The notes under the pieces were generated by a model. The model saw nothing but the letters and a program-made list of their open reading frames with translations, was not told the origin of the DNA and made no database searches. From positions 620,001-684,000 of the forward strand of contig NZ_CP010897.2 of the NCBI RefSeq assembly GCF_000934605.2: DNA of 64,000 nucleotides, given 5' to 3'. The translations under genes and the position numbers were made by a program. The first letter of the stretch is position 1. Every line of letters starts with the position of its first letter. Of the stretch, positions 32,545-40,672 are shown piece by piece. This DNA is from Pandoraea vervacti (GTDB lineage Bacteria; Pseudomonadota; Gammaproteobacteria; Burkholderiales; Burkholderiaceae).

Positions 32545-35034
32545 ATGCCTTCAGTCCTGCCCACTCATGCCCGCGTCGTCATTGTCGGCGGCGGTATCGT
32601 CGGGTGTTCCGTCGCCTATCACCTCGCCAAACTTGGCTGGTCCGATGTCGTCCTGCTGGAGCAAGGGCAGTTATCCTGCGGCACGACCTGGCATGCGGCG
32701 GGGCTCGTCGGGCAGTTGCGTTCGCAGGAGAGCATGACGAAGCTCATCCGGTATTCCACGAAGCTCTACAGCGAACTGGAGGCGGAGACCGGCTTGGGCA
32801 CGGGATGGAAGCAATGCGGCTCGCTCTCGGTCGCGCGCACCGGCGAGCGCATGACGCAGCTCAAGCGCACGGCGGCGGTCGCGCGCGCCTACGGCGTGCA
32901 GTGCGATGTGATCTCGCCGCGCGAAGCCGGCGAACTGTGGCCAGTGATGCGCACCGACGATCTCGTGGGCGCCGTGTGGCTGCCGGGCGACGGCAAGGCA
33001 AATCCGACGGATCTGACGCAAGCGCTGGCGCGCGGGGCGCGCAGCCGCGGCGTGCGTATCGCGGAGAACACGCGCATCACGCAGATTCATACGGCGTCGC
33101 CGAATGGCATTCCGACGGCGACCGGCGTGTCGTGGCGCAACAAGGACGGTGAGCACGGGCGCATCGATGCCGAGATCGTCGTCAACTGCGCGGGGCAATG
33201 GGCCAAGGCCGTGGGCCGCATGTGCGGCGTGACCGTGCCGCTTCACTCGGCCGAGCACTATTACATCGTGACGGAGCGTGTGCCGGGCGTGCACGCCGAC
33301 TTGCCGGTCATGCGCGACCCGGACGGCTATATCTATTTCAAGGAAGAGGTCGGCGGTCTGGTGATGGGCGGGTTCGAGCCGAACGCCAAACCGTGGGGCA
33401 TGAACGGCATTCCCGAGCATTTCGAATTTCAGTTGTTGCCCGACGACTGGGACCAGTTCGAGATCCTCATGGAGAACGCGCTGATTCGCGTGCCGGCCCT
33501 TGAGACTGCCCAGATCCGGCAGTTCTACAACGGGCCGGAGTCGTTCACGCCGGACAACAACTTCATTCTCGGCGAGGCGCCCGAGCTGCGAAATTTCTAT
33601 GTCGGCGCGGGCTTCAATTCCATGGGCATCGCGTCGGCGGGGGGCGCGGGCATGGCACTGGCCGAGTGGATCGTCGCGGGCGAGCCGACGATGGATCTCT
33701 GGCCTGTGGACATCCGGCGCTTTGCGGGCTTCAACGGCAACGACACGTGGCTGCACGATCGCGTGAAGGAGACGCTCGGCCTGCACTACGCCATGCCGTG
33801 GCCGAATCGCGAACTGGACACCGCACGGCCATTCCGTCGTTCCCCGCTGTACTCGACGTTGCTCGCAAAAGGGGCCTGTTTCGGCAGCAAGATGGGATGG
33901 GAGCGGCCCAACTTCTTTGCGCCGTCGCCGCAGGACGCGAAGATCGAGTACAGCTTCGGTCAGCAGAACTGGCATGCGTGGAGCGGGGCAGAACACCGCG
34001 CATGTCGCGAAGCCGTGGCGCTTTTCGACATGAGTTCGTTCTCGAAGCTGCTGATCAAGGGCCGCGACGCCGAGCGGGTCTTGCAGACGTTATGCAGCAA
34101 CGATGTCGCCGTTGCGCCGGGGCGCACCGTCTACACGGCGATGCTCAACGAGCGCGGCGGCTACGAATCGGACTTCACGCTCACACGCATCGCCCCCGAT
34201 CAATACCTGATGGTGACCGGGTCGGCGCAGACGACGCGCGACATGGATTATCTGGAGCGGCGCATCGCCGGGATGCCTGACGATCCACGCTGTACGGTAG
34301 TCGACGTCACGGGGCAATACGCGGTACTGGCGCTGATGGGACCGAATTCCCGGGCACTGTTGCAGCAGGTGTCGAAGGCCGACTTCTCCAACGAGGCATT
34401 CCCGTTCGGCACGAGCCGTGAGATCGACCTCGGCTACGCGACGGTGCGAGCCACGCGTCTGACCTACGTCGGCGAACTCGGCTGGGAGTTGTACGTTCCC
34501 GTGGAATTCGCGGTGGGTGTCTACGAATTGCTGCATGCTGCAGGCGGCGTCTTCGGTCTGAAGGACGCTGGCTACTACGCGATCGACTCGTTGCGCATCG
34601 AAAAGGGCTATCGCGCGTGGGGCCGGGAGCTGACACCCGACACGAATCCGGTCGAGGCGGGGCTGACCTTCGCTTGCAAGCTCGCGAGCGGCATGGCCTT
34701 TACGGGGCGCACGGCCGTCGAACTCGCCAAATCGAAAGGCACGCGCCGCCGACTGGTGAGTGTGGCGCTCGACGGGGCGGGCGACCGGATGCTGTGGGGC
34801 GGCGAGGCGGTCCTGCGTGACGGGCAGCCCGTCGGATTCATCACCTCGGCGGCGTTCGGTCACACGATCGGTGCGCCGATTGGCCTCGCGTACCTGACGA
34901 ATCCCGACGGGCCGGTGTCTGCCGACTATGTCGAATCGGGGCGCTATCAGGTCGATCTCGCAGGCGAATGGCTGGATGCCCGTGTGCAACTGCGGGCGCT
35001 GTACGACCCGAGGGGCGAGCGCGTGAAAGGTTGA
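32545..35034 (+). CDS. FAD-dependent dimethylglycine/sarcosine dehydrogenase-like protein with GcvT domain
   Basis: An 829-residue two-part enzyme. The N-terminal half is a DAO-type FAD domain with GGGIVG at 15-20 and His50 in GTTWHAAGLVGQLRS, the position of the covalent flavin link in dimethylglycine and sarcosine dehydrogenases. The C-terminal half has GcvT aminomethyltransferase domains (FDMSSFSKLLIKG, GYESDFTLTRIAPDQYLMV, YVGELGWELYVP, RIEKGYRAWGRELT), which pass the methyl carbon to tetrahydrofolate. A GGAG ribosome site supports ATG 32545. Its place between C-P lyase genes and purU suggests a role with N-methylated amines such as sarcosine, which C-P lyase releases from glyphosate; this is inference. 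Confidence 0.9.
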   Translation: MPSVLPTHARVVIVGGGIVGCSVAYHLAKLGWSDVVLLEQGQLSCGTTWHAAGLVGQLRSQESMTKLIRYSTKLYSELEAETGLGTGWKQCGSLSVARTGERMTQLKRTAAVARAYGVQCDVISPREAGELWPVMRTDDLVGAVWLPGDGKANPTDLTQALARGARSRGVRIAENTRITQIHTASPNGIPTATGVSWRNKDGEHGRIDAEIVVNCAGQWAKAVGRMCGVTVPLHSAEHYYIVTERVPGVHADLPVMRDPDGYIYFKEEVGGLVMGGFEPNAKPWGMNGIPEHFEFQLLPDDWDQFEILMENALIRVPALETAQIRQFYNGPESFTPDNNFILGEAPELRNFYVGAGFNSMGIASAGGAGMALAEWIVAGEPTMDLWPVDIRRFAGFNGNDTWLHDRVKETLGLHYAMPWPNRELDTARPFRRSPLYSTLLAKGACFGSKMGWERPNFFAPSPQDAKIEYSFGQQNWHAWSGAEHRACREAVALFDMSSFSKLLIKGRDAERVLQTLCSNDVAVAPGRTVYTAMLNERGGYESDFTLTRIAPDQYLMVTGSAQTTRDMDYLERRIAGMPDDPRCTVVDVTGQYAVLALMGPNSRALLQQVSKADFSNEAFPFGTSREIDLGYATVRATRLTYVGELGWELYVPVEFAVGVYELLHAAGGVFGLKDAGYYAIDSLRIEKGYRAWGRELTPDTNPVEAGLTFACKLASGMAFTGRTAVELAKSKGTRRRLVSVALDGAGDRMLWGGEAVLRDGQPVGFITSAAFGHTIGAPIGLAYLTNPDGPVSADYVESGRYQVDLAGEWLDARVQLRALYDPRGERVKG

Positions 35035-35229
35035 CCGTGGGGATGACGGGGGGAAGGCCGACGCGCGGTGTCTCGCAGCGCGCCCGGGCATGGGCGCGCA
35101 CGAGGCGGCATGCGCGTTGCGCCGGGCAACGGACCCCTGCCACGGGCGAACTTGCCGCCGCTTCTGTAAAATGCCGCTTTTGCCTCGTTTTCGCGCGCCA
35201 ACGTCTGGCGTGCGTCCGGTCTCCGACGT

Positions 35230-36081
35230 ATGTCTTTTGCTTGTATTGCGGCGGCGCGCCGCTTCGACGACAGAGCGCATCTGCCGCTCGTGATCGGCTC
35301 GCAGCGTTATGGATGGATTCGCCGTAGCGATGTCGAGTCGCTGTGCCGCTGGCCCGACGTGTTCGAGATCAGTTCGCTCGCCGTACGCATTCATCCGCGT
35401 CACGACACGTGTGAAGCGCGCACCATGGCGCTGGCGCCCGTCATTTCGACATTGGCCGCGGAAGGACGCATCACGGGCTGGCGCAACGAGCGCTACGCCA
35501 TTCGCCAGCGGCTTTACGACACGCCGCTCGCGTGGATCGAACGCGCCGCCTCCCGCTTTTTCGGCACGCGCACCTTCGCGGTCCATGTGAACGCCTACGT
35601 GAGCGCGCGATTCGTCGGCGAAGCGCCGAAGCTGTGGATCGCGCGGCGCAGCGTGCTCAAGGCGACCGATCCCGGTTGCCTCGACAATGCGGCGGCGGGC
35701 GGCATTGGCAACGGTATCGGCGTGGGCGATACGCTCGTCAAGGAGTGCTGGGAAGAAGCGGGCATTCCGGCGTATCTGGCGAACGAAGCGCGCCCGGGCC
35801 GTACGCTGCACATCCTCGCGGAAATTCCCGAGGGGGTGCAGTCGGAGCAGATTTTCGTCTACGATCTCGCGCTGCCGCGCGGCTTCGTGCCCGGGAACCA
35901 GGACGGCGAGGCGAGCGCGCATTGGCTGTGCTCGGCCGGGAACGTACGCGAGGTGATCGCACGCGGGAAGATGACCGTCGATGCGAGCCTCGCAAGTCTC
36001 GATTTTCTGCTGCGCGAAGGCGCGATTCGCGTGAAGGACTGCGCGGGGATCGAGGCGTTGTTCAAGCCGGCGGACGAGTAA
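35230..36081 (+). CDS. Nudix hydrolase with DUF4743-type N-terminal domain
   Basis: A 283-residue protein resembling the thiamin-pyrophosphokinase-linked Nudix group (DUF4743, plant NUDT20/24-like). The N-terminal 110 residues form the accessory domain; the Nudix box follows at about 157-180 with a Gly-rich start and the end KECWEEAGI. Compared with the general box, Arg is Lys and the first Glu is replaced, a change seen in this subgroup. The acceptable start is ATG 35230. Proposed roles of relatives include removing damaged thiamin diphosphate, but the substrate here is unknown. Confidence 0.82.
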   Translation: MSFACIAAARRFDDRAHLPLVIGSQRYGWIRRSDVESLCRWPDVFEISSLAVRIHPRHDTCEARTMALAPVISTLAAEGRITGWRNERYAIRQRLYDTPLAWIERAASRFFGTRTFAVHVNAYVSARFVGEAPKLWIARRSVLKATDPGCLDNAAAGGIGNGIGVGDTLVKECWEEAGIPAYLANEARPGRTLHILAEIPEGVQSEQIFVYDLALPRGFVPGNQDGEASAHWLCSAGNVREVIARGKMTVDASLASLDFLLREGAIRVKDCAGIEALFKPADE

Positions 36082-36214
36082 GCCTGACGTCCGGCCACGG
36101 CGGCATGTCGCGCGCGCATCGAGCGCGTTGTGCGCTGCGTCGATGTCCGGATAACGACCAAATTCAAGAATTTCCACACTGCAACGACATTGCAAGCCTT
36201 GCCCAGGAGCAATC

Positions 36215-37087
36215 ATGGCACCGATCGAAAATAGCTACATTCTGAAGTTGTCCTGCCCGGACCGTCCCGGCATCGTCCACACGGTGGCCGGTTTCCTGGT
36301 CGAGCGCGGCGGCAACATTCTCGACTCGGCCCAGTTCAACGATCGCTTCACCGGCGGCTTTTTCATGCGCGTGCATTTCCAGCAGTTGCCGGGGCAAACC
36401 GATCTAGCGACGTTGCAGCGCGAGTTCGCGCCGCTGGCCGAGCAGTTCGAGATGCAGTGGGAACTGGTCGACGCCTCGATCAAGCCGCGCGTCATGCTCA
36501 TGGTCTCGAAGATCGGCCATTGTCTGAACGATCTGCTGTTCCGCTACAAGACCGGACAGCTCAACATCGAAATTCCGGTGATCGTCTCGAACCACAAGGA
36601 TTTCTATCAACTGGCGGCGAGCTACAACATTCCGTTCCACCACTTGCCGCTCATGAACGCGACGCCGGAGTCGAAGGCGGCGCAGGAAGCCAAGGTGCTG
36701 GAACTGGTGCAGGACAACCACATCGATCTCGTGGTGCTGGCCCGTTACATGCAGGTGCTATCCAGCGATCTGTGCAAGAAGCTCGAAGGCCGTGCGATCA
36801 ACATCCACCATTCGTTCCTGCCGAGCTTCAAGGGGGCGAAACCGTACTATCAGGCATTCGATCGCGGCGTGAAACTGATCGGGGCGACGGCGCACTACGT
36901 GACGTCGGATCTCGACGAGGGCCCGATCATCGAACAGGAAGTCGAGCGCGTGGACCATACGATGGATCCGGAACAGCTCACCGCGATCGGTCGCGACGTG
37001 GAGTGCGTGGCGCTCGCGCGCGCGGTGCGCTTCCACGCGGAGCACCGTATTCTGCTCAACGGCCACAAGACGGTGATTTTCCGCTGA
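36215..37087 (+). CDS. purU: Formyltetrahydrofolate deformylase
   Basis: Hydrolyses 10-formyl-THF to formate and free THF, rebalancing one-carbon pools. The N-terminal ACT domain (ILKLSCPDRPGIVHTVAGFL) senses glycine/methionine state in E. coli; the formyltransferase-like catalytic domain has INIHHSFLPSFKGAKPY and GATAHYVTSDLDEGPII with the catalytic His and Asp. The protein has 290 residues. An AGGAG ribosome site precedes ATG 36215. Together with the GcvT-domain flavoprotein upstream it could recycle THF loaded with carbon from N-methyl groups. Confidence 0.95.
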   Translation: MAPIENSYILKLSCPDRPGIVHTVAGFLVERGGNILDSAQFNDRFTGGFFMRVHFQQLPGQTDLATLQREFAPLAEQFEMQWELVDASIKPRVMLMVSKIGHCLNDLLFRYKTGQLNIEIPVIVSNHKDFYQLAASYNIPFHHLPLMNATPESKAAQEAKVLELVQDNHIDLVVLARYMQVLSSDLCKKLEGRAINIHHSFLPSFKGAKPYYQAFDRGVKLIGATAHYVTSDLDEGPIIEQEVERVDHTMDPEQLTAIGRDVECVALARAVRFHAEHRILLNGHKTVIFR

Positions 37088-37176
37088 TGACGGTCGTGGG
37101 CGATTGCGGCGATTGCGGTGATTGCGGCGATTGCTACGACTGCGATTGCTGCGATTGCTGCGATTGCTGCGGGTGA
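37087..37176 (+). CDS. Possible 29-residue Asp/Cys-rich micropeptide
   Basis: An ATG overlaps the purU stop codon (TGATG) and opens a 29-codon frame ending TGA. After MTVVG it is built almost wholly from GDC, YDC and DCC units: 11 of 29 residues are Cys and 8 are Asp. The stop/start overlap favours coupled translation and the composition suggests metal binding, but the frame is created by a simple 9-bp repeat and could be a chance by-product. No homologue is known to me. It is listed as a possibility only. Confidence 0.3.
   Translation: MTVVGDCGDCGDCGDCYDCDCCDCCDCCG
37102..37170. repeat. Tandem repeat of 9-bp GATTGCGGC-type units
   Basis: About seven to eight imperfect copies of GATTGCGGC / GATTGCTGC follow the purU stop codon. 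The unit length is a multiple of three, which keeps the micropeptide frame open. Confidence 0.85.
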
Positions 37177-37190
37177 GGCGGGCGTGAGGT

Positions 37191-38561
37191 TCATGTCCGC
37201 TGCGCCAACTCGCTGCCCGCATCGCGCGACAGACGTGCGATCGAGATCGTCGAGCTCACGGCAATCAGCCCCACCACGAGGAACGCCCACGGGAAGTCCA
37301 CAGCCGTGACGTGATCGCGTCCGTGCCACCAGGACGACGCCTGCAACACCGCCGCACCGATCGTGATGCCGAGCGTGAGCGACACCTGCTGTGCGACGCT
37401 CGCCAGGCTGGTCGCCTGACTCATGCGATGGGCCGGCACGTCGGCATACGAGATCGCATTGAGGCTCGTAAATTGCAGCGATCGGAAGCAGCCGCCGAAC
37501 AGCAGCGTGCCGAGAATGACCAGATGCGAGGTCTGCTCGGTGAACAGTCCATACCCCCCAATCGTTGCCGCGGCGATCAGTGCGTTCGTCATCAACACGC
37601 GACGAAACCCCCAGCGCTTCAGAATCCGCAGCGAGAGCGTTTTCATAAACATGGCGCCTGCGGCCGAGATGAACGTCAGCGCACCGGACTCCAGCGGTGT
37701 CATGCCAAAGCCGAGTTGCAGCATCAGCGGCAGGAGAAACGGCGTCGCGCCAACCCCGATACGAAACAACGTGCCGCCCCCGACACCGGCGCGGAACGTG
37801 GGGATCCGGAAAAGATCGAGGCGCAGCAACGGATGCGCGAGCCCCTTCGCATGGCGCAGGTACGCGACGAGCAAGGCTGCGCCGATGGCGACCAGGCCGA
37901 GCGCGAGCGGCGTCGGAATCAGGTGACGGCCGATGGTCGACAACCCGAGCATCAGAATCGACAGGCCGAAGCCCGACAGCAGGAAGCCCTTGATGTCCAG
38001 CGGCGGCACGTTCTCTTCATAGAGATCGGGAATGAACTTCGTGGCGAGCACGAAGCCGAGCACCCCGATGGGAATGTTGATGAAGAAGATCCAGCGCCAG
38101 TGCCAGTACGTGGTGATGAAACCACCGAGCGGCGGGCCGAGCACCGGGCCCACCAGCGCAGGGATGGTGAGGTAGTTGAGCGCACGCACCATGTCGCGCT
38201 TCTCGACGGACTTGAGCAGGGCGAGCCGCCCGACCGGGACCATCATGGCGCCGCCGACACCTTGCACGAAGCGCGCAACCACCAGTTCGGGCAGGGTCGT
38301 CGAGATGCCGCAGCAAATGGAGCCGAGGACGAATACGCCGATGGCGGTGCGAAAGACGTTGCGCGTGCCGAAGCGATCGGCAATCCACCCGCTCACGGGA
38401 ATGAAAACCGCGAGGCTGATGAGATAGGTCGTGAGGGCAAGCTTGAGCGTGATCGGACTCTCGCCGAGATCCTGTGCGATCAGCGGCAAGGAGGTGGACA
38501 ACACGGTGGAATCCATGTTCTCCATGAACAGCGCGCAGGCAACGATCAGTGGAACGAGCAT
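37191..38561 (-). CDS. MFS transporter of the DHA2 (14-helix) drug exporter type
   Basis: A 456-residue permease with the major-facilitator motif A region GWIADRFGTRNVFR, motif C-like ALVGPVLGPPLGGFIT and an early MENMDSTVLSTSLPLIAQDL segment characteristic of the EmrB/QacA-type DHA2 group. About 14 helices are predicted. ATG 38561 is chosen because the first helix starts right after it; a GTG at 38636 is in frame, but a TATAAC element immediately before it would leave no leader. Likely exports a toxic or amphipathic compound; substrate unknown. Confidence 0.87.
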   Translation of the reverse strand: MLVPLIVACALFMENMDSTVLSTSLPLIAQDLGESPITLKLALTTYLISLAVFIPVSGWIADRFGTRNVFRTAIGVFVLGSICCGISTTLPELVVARFVQGVGGAMMVPVGRLALLKSVEKRDMVRALNYLTIPALVGPVLGPPLGGFITTYWHWRWIFFINIPIGVLGFVLATKFIPDLYEENVPPLDIKGFLLSGFGLSILMLGLSTIGRHLIPTPLALGLVAIGAALLVAYLRHAKGLAHPLLRLDLFRIPTFRAGVGGGTLFRIGVGATPFLLPLMLQLGFGMTPLESGALTFISAAGAMFMKTLSLRILKRWGFRRVLMTNALIAAATIGGYGLFTEQTSHLVILGTLLFGGCFRSLQFTSLNAISYADVPAHRMSQATSLASVAQQVSLTLGITIGAAVLQASSWWHGRDHVTAVDFPWAFLVVGLIAVSSTISIARLSRDAGSELAQRT

Positions 38562-38783
38562 GAGGCAAGGATGCTGCCGTGCGGGCAACGAAAGTCGGCA
38601 AATCAGTGGGCAAGCGTGAGCTCGGCGCTCGCTCACGCGTTATAGCAAACTTTGAGACGTCCTGTCTCGGTCGCTCGCGAAGCCAGCATTCATGCGCTTG
38701 CGCGACGGTATCGCTTCGACAACCGTCGTTTTGAGAGGCGGAATACCGTCTCATGTCTCAATACGCGAGACATCCTCGCGCCA

Positions 38784-39311
38784 CTACCGGCGCGATGCCA
38801 GGAAGTCGCGCAGCACATGCAAGTGCGTGTGCGCCTCGTCGTCTTCGAGCCGATGCGCGGCGGTGAGCAAGGTCACCGTGCCTTCGCTTACGCGCGTGCG
38901 TAGTTCTTGCAACATCGCGTTGTGATCGGCGTCGAGCACAGCAAGTTCGGCGAGAAAGCGATGGCGAAACTCGTCGAACTGCTCGGGATGCTCGTGAAAC
39001 CACTTTCTCAACATGGTGCTCGGTGTCGCGTCTTTCGCCCAGAAGTCGATATGCGCTTTGACTTTGGCCAGACCGCGTGGCCACAGGCGGTCGGCGAGCA
39101 CCCGCTGACCGTCCGCAGGATCGGGGGCATCGTAGGCCCGTTTGAAGCGGATGTCGAAGTGCTGGCGGTCAGGCTTTCCCGCCGGGTGATCGGCGTGCGC
39201 AGGCGTTGCCGGCCTTGCCGAGCGTGCCAACCGTGTGGACGTCGCAGGCTTGTCAGTCGCAGCGGCTTTGGCTTTTGCCGATGTGATAGCGGTGGCTTTC
39301 GATGATGGCAT
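38784..39311 (-). CDS. DUF488 family protein
   Basis: A 175-residue protein. The first 50 residues are Ala/Lys/Thr-rich and probably disordered. The DUF488 domain follows, with FDIRFKRAYDAPDPADGQRVLADRLWPRG (recognisable parts: RAYDAP, RVLADRLWPRGL), FWAKDATPSTMLRKWF and TLLTAAHRLEDDEAHTHLHVL. The domain is widespread and lacks an agreed function. A GGAGG ribosome site lies about 10 nt before the ATG. It may be transcribed with, or simply lies downstream of, phnW. Confidence 0.85.
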   Translation of the reverse strand: MPSSKATAITSAKAKAAATDKPATSTRLARSARPATPAHADHPAGKPDRQHFDIRFKRAYDAPDPADGQRVLADRLWPRGLAKVKAHIDFWAKDATPSTMLRKWFHEHPEQFDEFRHRFLAELAVLDADHNAMLQELRTRVSEGTVTLLTAAHRLEDDEAHTHLHVLRDFLASRR

Positions 39312-39450
39312 GGGGGGACAACCTCCGGAGGGACAGCGCGCGATGGCGCAGTACCCGAAAGCTTACCGGAGGTGGCCGTAGCCGGCATCGAAAACCGCGC
39401 CGCGACAACTCGCCAACGACGCGATATCCGATGCGACGTCAACGCACCGA

Positions 39451-40584
39451 CTAAGCCGCGCGCGTTAGCGGCGCAACCTGACGAATGCCCAGCGACGCCA
39501 GCGACTGCGAGATTGCGGTGACGACATTGCGCATCTCGTTGTCGTCGATGGCGCCGATGCAGCCCACACGGAATGTCTCGATTTGCGTGAGCTTGCCCGG
39601 ATAGAGGATGTAACCGCGCTCGCGCACGGCGGCGTAGAACGCCTTGAAGTCGTACTTGCTGTCGGCCGGGGCGTGGAACGTCACGATGACGGGCGCCTGC
39701 ACCTCCGGCGCGAGAAACGCGCGAAAGCCCAGCGAGGCCATGCCGTCGACCAGCGTCCGGCAGTTTTTACGGTAACGCTCGCCGCGCACCGGCTGGCCGC
39801 CTTCAGCCAGAAACTGATCGACGGCGGCACGCAACGCTGCGACCACGTGTGTCGGCGGGGTGAAGCGCCACTGCGTGGTCTTTTGCATGTACACATACTG
39901 ATCGTGGAGGTCCATCGCCAGCGAGTGGCTGTTGCCGCTGCTCGCTTCGAGCACGGTTCGTTTCGCGATGACGAACCCCATGCCCGGCACGCCTTCCAGG
40001 CACTTGCCGCTTGCCGCGATGAGCGCGTCGAACGGCATCGAGCGAACATCGATCTCCACGGCGCCGAACGAGCTCATCGCGTCGACGATGAGTCCCTTGC
40101 CGTGCTTCTGGCACACACGTGCGATCTCCGCGAGCGGATTGAGCACGCCGGCGCCGGTCTCCAGATGCACCTGCGCCACATGCGTAATCGACGGGTCGCG
40201 CGTGAGCGCATCGTCGATGGCGGCGGCGCTGGCGGCCTGATCTTCGGGGACGGGCAGCGCAACGGCGTCGCGTCCCAGATAGCGGCAGATCTTCAGAATG
40301 CGCTGGCAGTAGGCGCCGTTGTCCGGCACGAGAATGCGGGCGTTGCGCGGCGTCAGCGTGCCGATGGCGGCCTCGACCGAGAATGTGCCCGAGCCTTGCA
40401 GCGGCACGCAGACATAGTCATTGCCGCCATGCACGATCTCCACGAGATCGCGGCACAACGACGCCGTGATCGTGTTGAACTGGGCATCCCACGATCCCCA
40501 GTCGCGCAGCATGGCCTGTCGGGTGGCCGGCGACGTGGTGAGCGGGCCGGGGGTAAGCAGAATCGGTTCCTGACCGAGAATCAT
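39451..40584 (-). CDS. phnW: 2-aminoethylphosphonate:pyruvate aminotransferase
   Basis: PLP enzyme that transaminates 2-aminoethylphosphonate with pyruvate to phosphonoacetaldehyde and alanine, the entry to the hydrolytic pathway. The cofactor Lys194 is in ASGKCLEGVPGMGFV and the pyridine-N partner Asp168 in LIVDAMSSFG. The N-terminus ILLTPGPLTTSPATRQAML and the LVPDNGAYCQRI block are typical. The protein has 377 residues. A GGAGG ribosome site precedes the ATG. It lies downstream of the AEP transporter genes on the same strand; no phosphonatase (phnX) is nearby, so phosphonoacetaldehyde should go to PhnY and PhnA. Confidence 0.95.
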   Translation of the reverse strand: MILGQEPILLTPGPLTTSPATRQAMLRDWGSWDAQFNTITASLCRDLVEIVHGGNDYVCVPLQGSGTFSVEAAIGTLTPRNARILVPDNGAYCQRILKICRYLGRDAVALPVPEDQAASAAAIDDALTRDPSITHVAQVHLETGAGVLNPLAEIARVCQKHGKGLIVDAMSSFGAVEIDVRSMPFDALIAASGKCLEGVPGMGFVIAKRTVLEASSGNSHSLAMDLHDQYVYMQKTTQWRFTPPTHVVAALRAAVDQFLAEGGQPVRGERYRKNCRTLVDGMASLGFRAFLAPEVQAPVIVTFHAPADSKYDFKAFYAAVRERGYILYPGKLTQIETFRVGCIGAIDDNEMRNVVTAISQSLASLGIRQVAPLTRAA

Positions 40585-40672
40585 GACCGCCTCCTATCAA
40601 GCGGGGGATGAAACGATTGAGCAACTGGATGAACGAATGTGACCCATTGCGGCTACCTCGATATCGACGTCA

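Noticed and set aside
37102..37170. CRISPR-like or mobile repeat
   Set aside because: The units are 9 bp, contiguous and without spacers, so this is a simple tandem repeat.
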